A stretch of DNA of 64,000 nucleotides from Isosphaera pallida ATCC 43644 (lineage in GTDB: Bacteria > Planctomycetota > Planctomycetia > Isosphaerales > Isosphaeraceae). Both the position numbers and the translations under genes were made by a program. Location: the NCBI RefSeq assembly GCF_000186345.1, contig NC_014962.1:1364001-1428000 (forward strand). Direction: 5' to 3'. Shown piece by piece: positions 47,102-60,200 of this stretch (position 1 is its first letter; each line of letters starts with the position of its first letter). The notes under the pieces are model-generated. The model saw only the letters and a program-made list of their open reading frames with translations. It was not told where the DNA came from and did not search any database.

Positions 47102-50100
47102 GGGGAGGAGGTTGGGGCGATCGGGAGTCGTGACATCAGCTCAGGGAAGCGAGTCAGAAGGGCTCGAAATGAAGATTCGCGGAGTTGATTCATGAGAAAA
47201 TCGTTCCTCATGGATGGCGCGAGAGTGGCGGCGGCCTCTTGGAGGGATTGAATCGCTTGGGTAGCCAAGAGGCGGGCGTTGTGAGCGAGTCGTCGGGGGT
47301 CGCGTGTGGAGGGATCGAGGGCGTTGCGCATGGTGATCAACGCGGCCTGGGCTTGGATTTTGGCGATATTGAGCCGGGTCGAACGACCTTGGGGGTCGAG
47401 CGTCGCGGCTTGTCGCGCCAACGCCAGGGCTGGTTCGACCTTCTGACGTTTGACGAGGGCCAAACCGGTGCCGGTCAGCAGATCGACCGGGGGGGTTTTT
47501 CGGGCTTGAGCGATTTGGGCCAACGCGGCCTGGAAATCATCTAAGGCTAGGCGGGTCGAGTCGGTGGCGAGCAAGGCCCAACCGCGATGGCGAAGCAAGT
47601 CGGTGTCTACGATCTCTTCCGACTCCCTGAGTGATAAAGCCTGGGTGAAGTCGTCGATGGCTGTTGAGAATTGACCGAGTTGGGCGTGAGCCAGGCCTCT
47701 CAGTTTCAGGAGTTCTGCGCGTCGGCGGGGCGAAGCGTCTCTTAGCGCGGGTTCGATCAAGGGAATCAATTCGCCGTGGCGATCCAGTTCCATCAGGGCG
47801 ACCAGCCGGGTCAAAGCGGCCTGGGGATGAGTGGGATCGAGTCGCAACGCTTCGGTCGCGGAGTCCAGCGCTTGGGTGGGCTTTTGATCCTCCAGGAAGA
47901 GTTGAGCCGCCAGGGCGAGGTCGTCGGCGCGGCGAATTGGGTCGGATTCCAGACGAGCGGCGGTTTGAAGATCCTCAAGCGCTTGCAGACGGTTGAGAGG
48001 ATCGTTACGCCAGAGCGGCTCGCGTCGAAGACGGGCGGTGAGACGGGGGATTTCGGCCAGATCGGGGCGAACCATTCGGGCGCGTTGGAGGCGGTCGAGA
48101 GCGGCCGGGAGGTTACCTTGCCGCCGCTCCCATTCGGCGAACGCCAGATGGGCCGAGACTTGGTTGTCCCAGAGGGTTTCTGCGACCTCCAACACCTTGC
48201 GGGACTCGGCGAATTGATCGTGGCGCAGCAGACTCAGGCCGTGGTTGAGGGTGATGGCGAAGAGTAAGCGACGATCTCCTTCGGCTTCGGCTCCGATCCG
48301 GGCGTTGAGGAAATCGGCTTCGGATGAACGTCGCAACCGTTCAATCCGCTGACGCGCTGCTTCGATTTGATCGACTGGGGTGAAGCTCAGAAGGGTGGTT
48401 TGGGTCAAGGCGGATTCCGAGAGCGCTAAACCGCGGTGCATGAGCATCCAAGGACGCTCGGGGTTGATCAACAGCGCCGTGTTCCAAGCGTCCACGGCTT
48501 GGTCGCTGTTGCCAAGTTGGAAATGGATCAACGCGATGAGGGCGTGGCTCCAGAACCGATTCGGTTCGGCTTCGACGGCGCGTCGTAACCAGTCCAACGC
48601 CCGCGACCATTCGCGGCGGCGTGCAGCGATTCGTCCGGCTTCTTCGTAGTCCTCGGCGGTTTGGGGAAGGCTCCAAAGGTCGTCGAATCGGCTCTGCCAT
48701 TCGATCGCTGCGAGTCCCGCTTGACGCGCCAGGCGGGCGCGGCGCGCCAAGAGACCCGGGCTTGGGATGGGGTTGGAGGGCATGGAATCATCCGCGGACG
48801 CCGTGTGGTTGCGCAGGGGAACGGGATCGGCGTCCTTCCATCCTTGGGCTTGGGGATCGGCGAGGCGTTCGAGGATGGTTAGGCCAAGACGCGCTTGGGC
48901 GGCGGGATCCTCGTTGCTGGTGGGACGCGCAACGGCTTCGGCCAACGCTTGCATGAGGGAACGAAACTGTCCGCGAAGAAGTTCTCGTCGCGATGGGTCA
49001 TCGAAGGGAAGGTCGGGATCGAATCGCAAAGTCTCGGGGCGACCTGGTTGACCGACCGCCACAAAATCCAGCGCCAGCAGCAATTCGAAACGGATTGGCG
49101 CGGGGTCGTCCAGTTCGGGGGGACCGGAGAAGCGCAAGTCGGATCGAATGATCTGTTCGAAGCGGGCTTGAAATTCGGCGTGGCGGCGGGTCCAAGCGTC
49201 GAGACGTTCGCGTTGTCGCAGTTGCGACTCGATTTGGGCGCGCTGCCGTTCCAACGCGGCCAGTTGGGGCGCGTTGGGAGCCAGCGAGGCCTTCCAAACC
49301 TCTTCGCCCACTTCGAGACGGAGCGCGTTGACCTCGTCTTGCAATCTGTCAATCTCTTGACGCGCTGCAGCAAGGTCACTGGCCGTCTGGGTCTGACTGA
49401 GGCGTTGAATCCGGGGCGTGAGACCTTCCAACCGCGCTTGAACTCGTCCAATGGTTTGCCGTCGCTCCAGAAGACGGTTTTGCACGGTCCAACCTAGCAT
49501 GCCCAGTGTGGTCGTAGCGAGGACCAGACCGACCGTCACGACAGGATGACGGCGCGCCCACTTGAACCCGCGTTCCATCCAGGAGATGCGACGCGCGCGG
49601 ATGGGACGACCATCGAGGAAGCGTTGAAGGTCGTCAACCAAGGCGGCGACTGACGGATAGCGGTTTTTGGGAGACTTAGCCAGACAGGTAAGACAGATGG
49701 TTTCTAAATCGCGCGGCACGGACGCGAGCCGTCCGGGGGCGATGGGATCGAAATGGACGACTTGAAACAGTAACCCGGATTGCGTGGTGGAACTAAAGGG
49801 TGGACGACCCGTGAGCATTTCGTAAAGCATCGCTCCCAGCGCGTGTTGATCACTTGCCGGGCCGACCATGTCGATCTCGCCGGCGGCTTGCTCGGGAGCC
49901 ATGTAGCTGGGGGTTCCCAAAACGTCGCCGGGCAAGGTCCATTGACCTGGTTGAAGGGGGGAAGCGTCCTCCTCTCCGTCATCCTCATCGAAGCGCGTTG
50001 CTGGTTGCAGCACCCTCAAGTCGTCGTGGGAGGGAAGCGATGTTTGGTCCAACGGCGTCGCTGATTCGTCAATGCACTGATCAAAGGATTCCGGTTGTTC

Positions 50101-51042
50101 GGGTTCTTCAAGTTGAACGTCGTTCGGGCGTGTGTCGAATTGTTTGGCGAGACCAAAATCGGTGATTTTGGGCACGCCGAAGCGGTTGTAAATGACGTTG
50201 GCGGGTTTGAGGTCGCGATGAACGATCCCCTGGGCGTGGGCGGCGTCCACTGCGCGGGCCAGCAGCGCGATCAATTCGGCCGCAGCGCGAGGACGCATTG
50301 GGCGTCCTCCGAGATGTTGCGCCAAGCTGCCGCCTTCGAGGTATTCCAACGCCAGAAAGGGGAGACCTTCGTGGGTCCCAATTTCAAAGATGCGAACGAT
50401 GTGGGGATGGTCGAGTTTGGCGAGGATTCGTGCCTCGCGGGTCATTCGTTCTAGAGCGTCGGGATGAGCCAACGCGGGGCGACGGATCATTTTGAGCGCG
50501 ACCAAGCGGTCTAGGTCGAGACGACGGGCGAGGTAAACCACGCCCATTCCTCCCTGTCCCAGCTTCTTGATCAGTTGATAACCCCGTGGGGAGCGAGGGA
50601 GGTCCGGTTTTCGTTGCCTCGCGCGCATGCGCAAGCGTTGGGCGATTGCCGGAATCTGTGGCCGCGAATCGGGTGGAGGATCGATGGAAACCTCGGCTGG
50701 CTCCGAGGACCAACCGAGAATGGTTTGACGTTCTTCGTAGATGGACTGGGAGGATGAGCGGGAGAGGTCTTCAATCGCGGTGGGATCGACCGACGTGGAA
50801 GACTCGGGGATGCGGTGGTCTTCTGGTCGGTTTAGGATCGGGTTCGAGGGGGTCTGGTTTTCTTCGCGGTCGCGGCCGTTGGTGGAGGAGGAACGCGAAA
50901 TGTCCGCATATGAGGGGGAGTCGATGCCGGTTTCCCAGGCCGGGGGTTGGGAAGGTGGCGACGGATGGGCGACTTCGTTTGATGAAAGGGAACCGGCCTC
51001 TTCCTTCGGAAGGATTTGGTTGGTCGGTTGCTCCGGTGTCAT
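47098..51042 (-). CDS. Transmembrane Ser/Thr protein kinase with TPR ectodomain
   Basis: About 1,314 aa from ATG 51042 (GTG 51048 adds two). The N-terminal ~160 residues are polar. Kinase domain: YQLIKKLGQGGMGVVYLARR (intact P-loop), VALKMI, IVHRDLKPANVIYN, ITDFGLAK, GTPSYMAPEQ and DQHALGAMLYEMLTG. Between DFG (~294) and APE (~380) lies a ~60-residue acidic insertion not usual in the family. One membrane helix (VVTVGLVLATTTLGMLGW, ~500) is followed by coiled coil and more than 600 residues of TPR repeats (RHRGWALLATDSTRLALDDFQAAL). It is coupled (ATGA) to the Ig-repeat surface protein downstream, suggesting regulation of surface structure. Catalysis should be intact. Confidence 0.92.
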   Translation of the reverse strand: MTPEQPTNQILPKEEAGSLSSNEVAHPSPPSQPPAWETGIDSPSYADISRSSSTNGRDREENQTPSNPILNRPEDHRIPESSTSVDPTAIEDLSRSSSQSIYEERQTILGWSSEPAEVSIDPPPDSRPQIPAIAQRLRMRARQRKPDLPRSPRGYQLIKKLGQGGMGVVYLARRLDLDRLVALKMIRRPALAHPDALERMTREARILAKLDHPHIVRIFEIGTHEGLPFLALEYLEGGSLAQHLGGRPMRPRAAAELIALLARAVDAAHAQGIVHRDLKPANVIYNRFGVPKITDFGLAKQFDTRPNDVQLEEPEQPESFDQCIDESATPLDQTSLPSHDDLRVLQPATRFDEDDGEEDASPLQPGQWTLPGDVLGTPSYMAPEQAAGEIDMVGPASDQHALGAMLYEMLTGRPPFSSTTQSGLLFQVVHFDPIAPGRLASVPRDLETICLTCLAKSPKNRYPSVAALVDDLQRFLDGRPIRARRISWMERGFKWARRHPVVTVGLVLATTTLGMLGWTVQNRLLERRQTIGRVQARLEGLTPRIQRLSQTQTASDLAAARQEIDRLQDEVNALRLEVGEEVWKASLAPNAPQLAALERQRAQIESQLRQRERLDAWTRRHAEFQARFEQIIRSDLRFSGPPELDDPAPIRFELLLALDFVAVGQPGRPETLRFDPDLPFDDPSRRELLRGQFRSLMQALAEAVARPTSNEDPAAQARLGLTILERLADPQAQGWKDADPVPLRNHTASADDSMPSNPIPSPGLLARRARLARQAGLAAIEWQSRFDDLWSLPQTAEDYEEAGRIAARRREWSRALDWLRRAVEAEPNRFWSHALIALIHFQLGNSDQAVDAWNTALLINPERPWMLMHRGLALSESALTQTTLLSFTPVDQIEAARQRIERLRRSSEADFLNARIGAEAEGDRRLLFAITLNHGLSLLRHDQFAESRKVLEVAETLWDNQVSAHLAFAEWERRQGNLPAALDRLQRARMVRPDLAEIPRLTARLRREPLWRNDPLNRLQALEDLQTAARLESDPIRRADDLALAAQLFLEDQKPTQALDSATEALRLDPTHPQAALTRLVALMELDRHGELIPLIEPALRDASPRRRAELLKLRGLAHAQLGQFSTAIDDFTQALSLRESEEIVDTDLLRHRGWALLATDSTRLALDDFQAALAQIAQARKTPPVDLLTGTGLALVKRQKVEPALALARQAATLDPQGRSTRLNIAKIQAQAALITMRNALDPSTRDPRRLAHNARLLATQAIQSLQEAAATLAPSMRNDFLMNQLRESSFRALLTRFPELMSRLPIAPTSSP

Positions 51043-51206
51043 ATCCACGAATTCCGTCCGAAGAAGCTTGGGGTGTGGGATCGCATCTCGTGGGAATCGC
51101 TGGACAGATTCTTGCCAGCCTGGAGGTCCGATTTCAACCCAGATCGTGACAATCGGTCGATCATTCCTGATCGCCTTTGGGGAGGGTCAACCGAGATTCC
51201 GGTCGC

Positions 51207-54200
51207 TCAGAAACGAACACGTTTGAGAGGACGGGGATGGTGATGGGGACGACGGGGAGTGCCAACGCGGCGGAATCCGACCAAAGCGGCCGAACCAACC
51301 ACGGTACCCGCCACCGATCCCAGGAGACTCACCTCGGCGTTGGTGGGAGAGGTGGGGGCGTCGAAAGCCTCCGCCGCGTCAGGGTTAGTGGAGGCGGGTC
51401 CGCCTCCCTGGGCGCGTGGTGATGCGGTGGGAGGCGTGGCGGGAACCTCCCGCAGAGCGCGGGCGGCGTCTTTGAGGGCCGCATCGAGGTCGAGCAGGTC
51501 GATTAGGCCCTGGGGTGGATTGGGGTCGCGTTGGTCGGCGACGGTTCCCAAGCCATTGAGCGACCGTTCCACGGTGGGCCGGGGTGGTGGGGTGGCCGCG
51601 GGTATGGACGAGGGGGACTCGAACCGTGGCAACAGGGAGAGGTCGGCGACCAAGGCGTCGAGGGGGTTGGAACGGTCGTCGAGGCTGGGCTCGATGCGTT
51701 CCCCGGATCGTTCGTACATTTGACCGACCAGTTCGAGGTCGAGGCTCTCCGTTTTCGAGAGTTCGTTGACCTGGCGGTTTTCAGCGAGGCTGAGAAGGTC
51801 GCGGGTCAATTCGTCGAGTTGTTCATCGGGTTGGGCCGGCGTGTTGGGGACGGAGCCGGCGTTGATGTTGCCCGAGGTGGTTGCCGACTCGATCGCTTGG
51901 TTGACCAATTCTGTGATGGTGGAGGTCGAGCCGCTCGCGGAGGCGGCGGTGGTGGTGGCGACGCTCGATCCAGTGGAAACCGAAGTGGTGGCGCTGTTGG
52001 AGATGGCGAAGCGATTGTCCAACCCACGGGAGTTGAAGCCGATTCCCGTGTTCACATTAAAGAACCCGGAGAGGAACCCGCTGGCCGCAGCGAGATTGAT
52101 GGGGGATTGGTTCGGAGTCGAATCAGTGGTTGGAGGGGGAGGGAGGTCCAGTTCGTTTCGAGGGAGGGGAGCGGTGTCGTTGGCGGTTGGCTCTTCGGTC
52201 ACCACGGGCTGTTCCAGTTGGAACGGGTCGATCCGGTAGTTGGGTTGATCGACGCCATCGATCTTGACCAAGGGCAAGTTCCGCGCAATGTCCGTGGGGA
52301 TCAGGAAGCCGAGTTGAGCGAGTTGAATGGGGTCGAGCGTGACTTGGAGGAGATTGCGACGGGGAACCTTGAGGAAACGAAACTGACCTTGCGAGTCGGT
52401 GGTGACCTCGTCCAACCGCGTTCCAGTGTCGTCGGTCAGACGAATAGTGAGACCTGGCACAGGGGCGTTGACAAGGGGGGCAGAGGGAAGTTCACCGGGG
52501 TTATCGGTTTGGTTGGTGGGGGGGGCTGCGAGGGGTTGGCGAACCAGCTGAACTACTGCACCGACCACTGTTCCCGTGGTGGTGCGGAAGAGATAGTCGC
52601 GCCCATCGTCGGCGGGATGCAATCGAATGGCTTCGATTCGATCGAATCCAACCGCTTGTCCTTGCAAAGAGCCGACGATTGGTGGTTGCTCGAAGAGATC
52701 CTTAGAGACTTGACCCCGAAAGAGGGTCAGGCCGACGGAGGGACGAAGATCAAGGAACTCGAAGTGGCCTTGGGTGTCGGTGAGGGTGGTGAGAAGCACG
52801 GCCGAGCCGCGGTCATCGATCCCTTCCAACCGAATCGGAATGTTGGCCAAGCCGGTGGTGACTTGAATTGGTTGGTCTTGATCGCCCTCGGGGTCGTCAT
52901 GAGAGGTCAGATCGGTTTGGATCAGACGGCCTTGCAGGCGGGCGGGGGTGAGTTCGGCCAAGGTGGTGTCGTCCAGGATCACCCCGCCACCGACCTCGAA
53001 CTCCAGCCGGTTGTTGCCTCGCGCGTCGGTTGTGAACCGGATCACGCCCGCGCCGGGGTTGATTCGACCGTCGAGGAAGCCGGTGGGCTGAACTTGTTCG
53101 ACGATGTAAAAGCCCGCCGGGAGGTCCTCGAAGCGGACCACGCCATTGGCGTCGCTAAACGCGGTGCGTGGCTCGAAACCGGACTGACCAAACGAGGCGC
53201 TGAGGCGAAACTCCACGCCGGCGATGCCGAACTCGGTCGGGGCGTGGAACAGGCCGTCGTGATTGCGATCGTCAAACACGCGGAGGCTAAGTTCCGCCAA
53301 GGTCACGCCGAAGTTTAGCGCCGCGGCGTCGAAGTTGCTGGCCAGGGTGACTTCGATCATGCCTGGGGTGGACAGGCCGTAGCCGAAGGCTTGGAGTTCG
53401 ACCCGATAGGTTCCGGCTTCGAGGTTCTCGAACAGGAAGCGCCCGAGGGGGTCGGTCTGGACACGTTCGATGAAGTTGCCTTGGGGGCCGAAGAGCAGGA
53501 CGGTCAATTGGCCCACGCCTTCCTCGTTAGGTTGGCGGTTCTGGTCGCGGTTGCGATCGAGGAAGACCTGGCCGAGGATGCCCAGACCCAGTTCGGCGAA
53601 GTCATAGCCGGTCGCGTCGGTTCCGGCGGGCAGGTTGATATTGCCGATCAGGTTGACTCCGGCCTCGCCTCCTACGCTGCCGATCACGACTGAGCCGTCG
53701 CGGAAGTTGTCTGGCTGGAGTTGTTCGATTCGGTAGCGACCGGGCAAGAGGTCGGCGAAGCGGTAACGTCCTTCGCCGTCGGTGATTGCGGTCAGCGGTT
53801 CCGCGAGCTGGCCACCGGCCAGTCGCAAGGTTACCCCCGAGATCGGGGCATCGACGTTGGGGTCAAAGACGCCGTTGCGGTTGCGGTCGAGGAAGACCTG
53901 CCCGGAGAGGTTGGAGACCGGAACGATCTCGGCCGTCGCCCGATCGTTGGAAGGGTTGACATCGGGGGTGAGGGTGCGGACCACGTGGGCGACGACCTCG
54001 AAGGGGCCGGAATCGACCACCCGAGCTTGGAATCGGAGCGTCGCCGCGCCGCCGGGCAGGTCGCCGAGGAACCAGAGTCCGGTGCTGGGGTCGAATCCAC
54101 CGCGGCTCGTTTGAATCGTGCCGGGGACCAGGACGAGACCTTCGGGCAGTTGTACAAGGGTCTCGACCCCCTGGGCTGAGCGGTTGCCGGCGTTCGTGAG

Positions 54201-57200
54201 CGTCACGATGATCTCGACTTGCTCGCCGCGGCGGGGGAAGGGACGATCGACCGCCAGAGCCACCCCAACATCGACCTGGCGACGTTCGCCAAATTGGTAA
54301 TTGACCGCCGCCTGGTTTTCGCCTAGAGCGATGCGACTGATCACGTCCCCCTCGATTAACCCCCCAGCGGAACCGACGCGGTTAGTGCCTTGAGCGAACC
54401 CGGGAGGTTGAATCTGCTCCAGACGATACCAGCGCGAGGGATCGTCGCCCGGGTTGACCGGCAGGAGGTTGTCGAAACGGAAGAGGCCCTGGGCGTTCGT
54501 GACTGTTTCGCGTTGGATCAAACGACCCGACACGTCGAAGCCCGTGAGTCGAAGAGTCACCCCCGCGATCGGGGCGTCGCCCTGGTCGAATTGGCCGGTG
54601 TTGTTGGCGTCGTCGTACACCAGACCAGTGATTGAGGAAGGGCGATATTCCAGGAAGAAGTAGTTGTCCGCGTCGTCGCGGAAGCCTGGACGCAGCACGA
54701 TTCCTTCGAACCGGTTGGCCAACGCCACGCCGCCACGGGTTCCGACCAAGGCTGGTCCATCGAGCAGGCCGGAGGGTTGTGTTTGGCTGAGGGTGTAACC
54801 AGCGGCGCTTGAAGGTGGCAGACCCGCCAACACGAACTGGCCCTCGGCGTCGGTGACGACGGTGCGGGAAACCGGATTGTTGAGATAATCCCGACCGCTC
54901 AGGGTCAGCGTCACGCCTGCCACGCCCAGGTCCGACGCTGAGGCTTGACCGCTGGCATCGGCGTCGATCAGCACGCGGCCGGCGAGGGACCCCGGCGCGA
55001 AGTGAACGAAGTCGTAGCCAAAACCGCCTTCGCCTGCACCCGGCAAGAAAATGATCCCCTGGACGCGCTCGTTGGCGAGATCGACCACGCCCCCTAGGCC
55101 ACCCACCTGAATGGGACCGTTGAAGACCTCGCGCGTCTCTTCGTCCAACAGTTCCTGAATCGTGTAGCCGTTCGAATCGGAAGGCGGCAACGCTCCGAAG
55201 CCGTAGAGTCCATCCACGTTAGTGACCACGGTGCGCAAGACGTTGCGCCCCTGACGATCCACCCCGGTCAAACGCAAGGTGACGCCTTCGAGAGGTTCGT
55301 CGATCCCGGGGCTGAACCGGCCGTCGCCGTCGAGGTCGATGAAAACCCGGCCTCCGAAGGCGGCTTGGTTGAACTCCGTGAAGTTGTATCCCACGCCTTC
55401 GACCCCCGCGCCGCGGGGCACGGCGATTTGGTCCACGCGGTTGGTGGCCGCGACGCCTCCTAGACTGCCGACGACCACCGGCCCGTCGAACACGCCGGCG
55501 GGCTGGGTCTGTCTCAAGGTGTAGCCGGACCCAGTCAGGCTGGGGGGAAGGTTCTCGAAACGGAAGCGGCCTTGCGAGTCGGTGGCCGCCAGCAACAGGA
55601 CGGTTCGGCCTCGATAGTCCACACCCAGCAGCGACAGGATCACGTCGGCAATGGGTTGATCGCCGGGGCCGAACAGTTCGTCGCCGTTGTTGTCCAAAAA
55701 GACGCGACCAGACAGACTAGAGGAGCCAAACACCCCGAGGTCGTAACCACTCCCCAGGCTCCCTCCGCCACGCGGCACGACTAATTGGGTGACTCGTCCG
55801 AAGTCGGCCACGCCGCCGAAGAGCCCCACTCGGGCTTCACTCGGGAAACGTCCCACCGGCGTAATTTGGGTGAGGGTGTAGCCGTTGGGGTTGGAGGGGG
55901 GCAGGTTGAGGAACTCGAAGAGTCCGTTGGCGTCGGAGAGGATGGTGAGGGTGAGGGGGTTGCCGCGGTAATCGACGCCGCTGAGGGTGGTTTGGACGTT
56001 GGCTAAAGGTGGTTCGCCGGGATCAAATACCCCGTTGCCGTTGGCATCGAGATAATGACGGCCTTGGATGCGGCTAGGTCCGAACTCGCCGAAGGCGTAG
56101 CCGGTGGCATTGACTCCGGCGCCTCGTGGAACGACGATTGCTTGGACTTGGTTGAAGGAGGGGAGTCCGCCTAGGGATCCGACGGTGACTTCACCATCGA
56201 ACAAGCCAGCGGGTTGGGTTTGGGTGAGGGTGTAGCCGTTGGGGTTGGAGGGGGGCAGGTTGAGGAACTCGAAGAGTCCGTTGGCGTCGGAGAGGATGGT
56301 GAGGGTGAGGGGGTTGCCGCGGTAATCGACGCCGCTGAGGGTGGTTTGGACGTTGGCTAAAGGTGGTTCGCCGGGATCAAATACCCCGTTGCCGTTGGCA
56401 TCGAGATAATGACGGCCTTGGATGCGGCTAGGTCCGAACTCGCCGAAGGCGTAGCCGGTGGCATTGACTCCGGCGCCTCGTGGAACGACGATTGCTTGGA
56501 CTTGGTTGAAGGAGGGGAGTCCGCCTAGGGATCCGACGGTGACTTCGCCATCGAACAAGCCAGCGGGTTGGGTTTGGGTGAGGGTGTAGCCGTTGGGGTT
56601 GGAGGGGGGCAGGTTGAGGAACTCGAAGAGTCCGTTGGCGTCGGAGAGGATGGTGAGGGTGAGGGGGTTGCCGCGGTAATCGACGCCGCTGAGGGTGGTT
56701 TGGACGTTGGCTAAAGGTGGTTCGCCGGGATCAAATACCCCGTTGCCGTTGGCATCGAGATAATGACGGCCCACCAGGGTAGACGCGCCGAATTCGCCGA
56801 AATCGTAGCCCACGCCCACATCTCCGAGCAGGCCGTCGGGTCGGATGCCGTCGATGCGGTTGTTGCCGGCGACGCCGCCGAAGGTGCCGATGGACAGGCT
56901 CGCGTCGAAGAAGCCGCTAGGTTGAACGACTTGGATCAGGCTGTAGCCGGGCGAGTTGGTTGCGGCCGGCGCGAGGTTTTCAAACAGGAAGACGCCCTCA
57001 GCGTCGGTCACGGCCACGAGGTCGATTGATTGGCCGAAGGCGTCCAGACCCACTAACCGCATGAGGACGCCGGGCAAGCCGGGTTCGCCGGGTGAGAAGA
57101 GGTCGTTGGCGTCGGCGTCCACGTAGACTCGTCCGGTGATTTTGAACTTGAGTTGTTCGGCGAAGTCGTAATTGATCCCGGCGTTGGCGGGCCCGGGAGG

Positions 57201-60200
57201 CACGACGATCTGAGTTATTTGGTTGAATCCGGCCACGCCGCCCAGCGAGCCGACGATGACGCCGCCATCGAAATAGTCGGGCGGTTGAATCGGCTGGCGG
57301 ATGCGGAAGGTGCCCGGCGGTAGGTTGAGGAACTCGTAGACCCCGTTGGGGTCGGTCGTTACGGCTGCGGTGACGGGGCGGCCGAAGCGGTCTATCCCAT
57401 CGAGTTCCATAAGGACGCCGGGGAGCCCCGGTTCGTTGGGCTGACGTTGACCGTCGCGGTTGAGGTCAAGGAAGACCCGCCCGGAGAGGCTGGAGAAGGG
57501 GTATTCGGCGAAATCGTAGCCCACGCCGTCCAGCGCGCCTGGGCTGGTGTCGAGGGGGTTGATGAGGATGCCGAAGACACGGTTAGGTTGATCGGCTTGA
57601 CCGCCCAGCGAGCCGACCCGAGCTGGTCCGTCGGCGAATCCGACGGGCTGGGTTTGAACGATCTGGTAGCCGGCTCCCAACGCGGGCCGCAGGTTGTCGA
57701 ACACATAAATCCCGTTGGCGTTGGTGATCGCTTGACGCAGCACGTTTTGGCCGGCGATGTCGATGCCGGACAGGGTCAGCACCACCCCGGCGAGGCCCGG
57801 TTCGCCCGGATCGAACAGCTCATTGCCGTTGTCGTCTTGGAAGACCCGGCCTGTGAGTGAGGCGGGTTGGACGGTGATTGTGGTTCCGGCCAAGGCGCGA
57901 TAGTCGTTGAGGGCACCTCCCGGTGCGTTCGGGTTGCCTGAACGCTCAATCGCGGCGGGGTTGAAGGGGGAGGAGACAACCGAACCCGGGGGACTGACGC
58001 CGTTCTCGGGCAGACTGGTCCAGGTCAGCACGCCGTTGAAATCGAGCGGAGCGTTGAGCGGGGCATCCACCGCGACTTGGGCCAGCACCTGGAACTGGCT
58101 GAATTCGCCGGGGTTGAGCCGATCGACCCCCACCAGCGCGCCGCCGTTGAGGAACTGGGCCGTACTGCTGGCGACCCCTCCCAGCATCGTCAAGGAGTTG
58201 GGCAGGATCGTCAGACCGGGCAGGGTGGTGGTCAGGTCGATCAGGGCGTCGTAAGCGGGCGAGACGGCCGCGCCGCCAGGATGGGCCAGGGTGACGATCA
58301 AGGGGACTTGGCCGCCGGGAGGAACCAGGACGCGGGGGGTCGCCAGGGTCAAGGTGAGCGACGGTTCGACGACTCGCAAGGTGGGGCCGGAGGCAACGGG
58401 ACCAGGATCACCGTCGATAGTCAAAGCGACCTGACCGCCGCCGATCAGGGTGCCGGCCTGGTTGCCTGCCACGTTGAGGACGGTGGCACGATAAAGGATG
58501 TCCAGAAATTCGGGTGTGCCCACCACGAGGTCGGAGTTCGTCAGGTCGCCTAGGTTGAGCGTGAAGGTCTGGCCGGGCGCTGCGAGGTTGGCGTTGGCTT
58601 CGGTGAGGATCGCGGCAAAGCCGCCGGGCCGGTTGGTGGCGACCGTCGGTGAAGCGGTGATTGAGTCGATCGCAACGATCGTCAGGCCAGGCGGCAGCAG
58701 ATCGGTGAGGGTCACGATGCCGTCGTAGGCTTCGGGCACCTGGATTCTCAAGCGGTAGGTGACCTGTTCGCCGACGGTGACGTCGGTTCCGCTGGTGGCC
58801 GAATCGGGCAGGTTGGTGGCTTCGACCGTTTTGAAAAGGCCGGGGATTGCGCGGACGCGGACGGTGTCGGTTCGGGTGAGGCGGTAGGTGTTGGGGTCGT
58901 TGGGGTCAGGGGTGCCGATGCGTTCGCCGGTGGTTGAGCCAGGGGCTCCTGGCGTGGCTGAGCCGGTGGGGTTGGAGACCGTGCCGTTGGGGCCGGGCAG
59001 GCTAGTCCAGGTCAGCACGCTTTGGGCGGCCAGCACGGTGTTGTTGAGAACGGTCTCCTCCACTCGCGCGGAAAGGGTGACATTCACGGTCGCGCCGGGG
59101 GCCATCAGCGGAACGGTCACGATCAAGCTGGAGCCGACGATTTGGCCGATGGGGACCGCGCTTCCGGTTCCCGTCAGGTTGACGATCGCCAGATCGGTCA
59201 AGCCGGGGTCAAGGGTCTGGACGAATTGAACGTCGAACACCTCGCGCGACCCGCCCGGATGCGTGAATGAACTCACGAACTGGAAGGTCTCATTGGGCGC
59301 GGGGCGGGGTTTGGACGGCGCGACGGCCGGCGGAGCCAATTCCCCTTCGACCACGTTCAACGTGGTCAAGAGTGAGTTGAAGGTTTGAACATTGTTAGGA
59401 CGCGCGATGACCTGAAAACTCGGAGACGAACCCGCCACCACTCCCGTCCGGTTGGCGACGACGAGGTTGAACTCGAAGACCAGGAATTCGAGGTTGGGGT
59501 CGTTTTCTGTGTTGTTGATCGAACCAAGGTTGAAACTGACTAGGTTACCCGTCACGCTCACCAGGTTGGTGGGTAGCGGGATGCTGGGCTGAATGCTGAT
59601 CGCGTTGAACTCGTCGCCAACCACGTGCAAGCCTGGCTGGGCGGGCAGGTTGGCGAGCGTGACCCCGTTGGGCAGGTTCGAAACCACCGCGACCCGAGTC
59701 GTGTCGCCGGGAAGGTAGCTCAAGCCGTTGGGAAGGGCGAATTGAACCTGGAGGTTGGGGATGGTGGTGCCTAGGGGAACCACGGTTCGGAACCGCACCA
59801 CTTCGCCGATGGCCACCTCGGTCCCGATGGTGTGGGCTTCCGAAGTGGCGACCGGGAAGACCACGGGATCGACGTAGTCGGGCAGCAACAGGATTGAGCT
59901 CGTCAAGTTGGCGGCACCGGGCAGTTGAGAGGCTCCGCCGGCGGTTTCGGCGTAGTCCTCCAGGATGCCACGCATGACCAAGGGCACGCCGAGCGGCGCG
60001 TCTTGGGCGATGGCCAAATCGAAGAGGATCACGGCGATGTTCCGACCCGAAGTCAGATTGAAGCGATCCACCGCGCCGTTGGCCCCAGCGCCAGCGGTGG
60101 GACCCGGATCGAGTAACCGCAGGCCGCCGTTGGGGTCGAATAGACCGTTGCCCACTGCAACGAACGGAATCGCCGCGCCCGTGCCGTCCACCACGCGGAG

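Noticed and set aside
51531-53318. 595-aa plus-strand ORF
   Set aside because: Antisense shadow of the giant repeat gene; Gly/Val/Asp-rich translation reflects repeat codons.
55868-56771. Regular repeats considered as CRISPR or satellite
   Set aside because: Period of 354 bp is a multiple of three, stays in frame and codes SdrD-B domains; no short repeat/spacer pattern.
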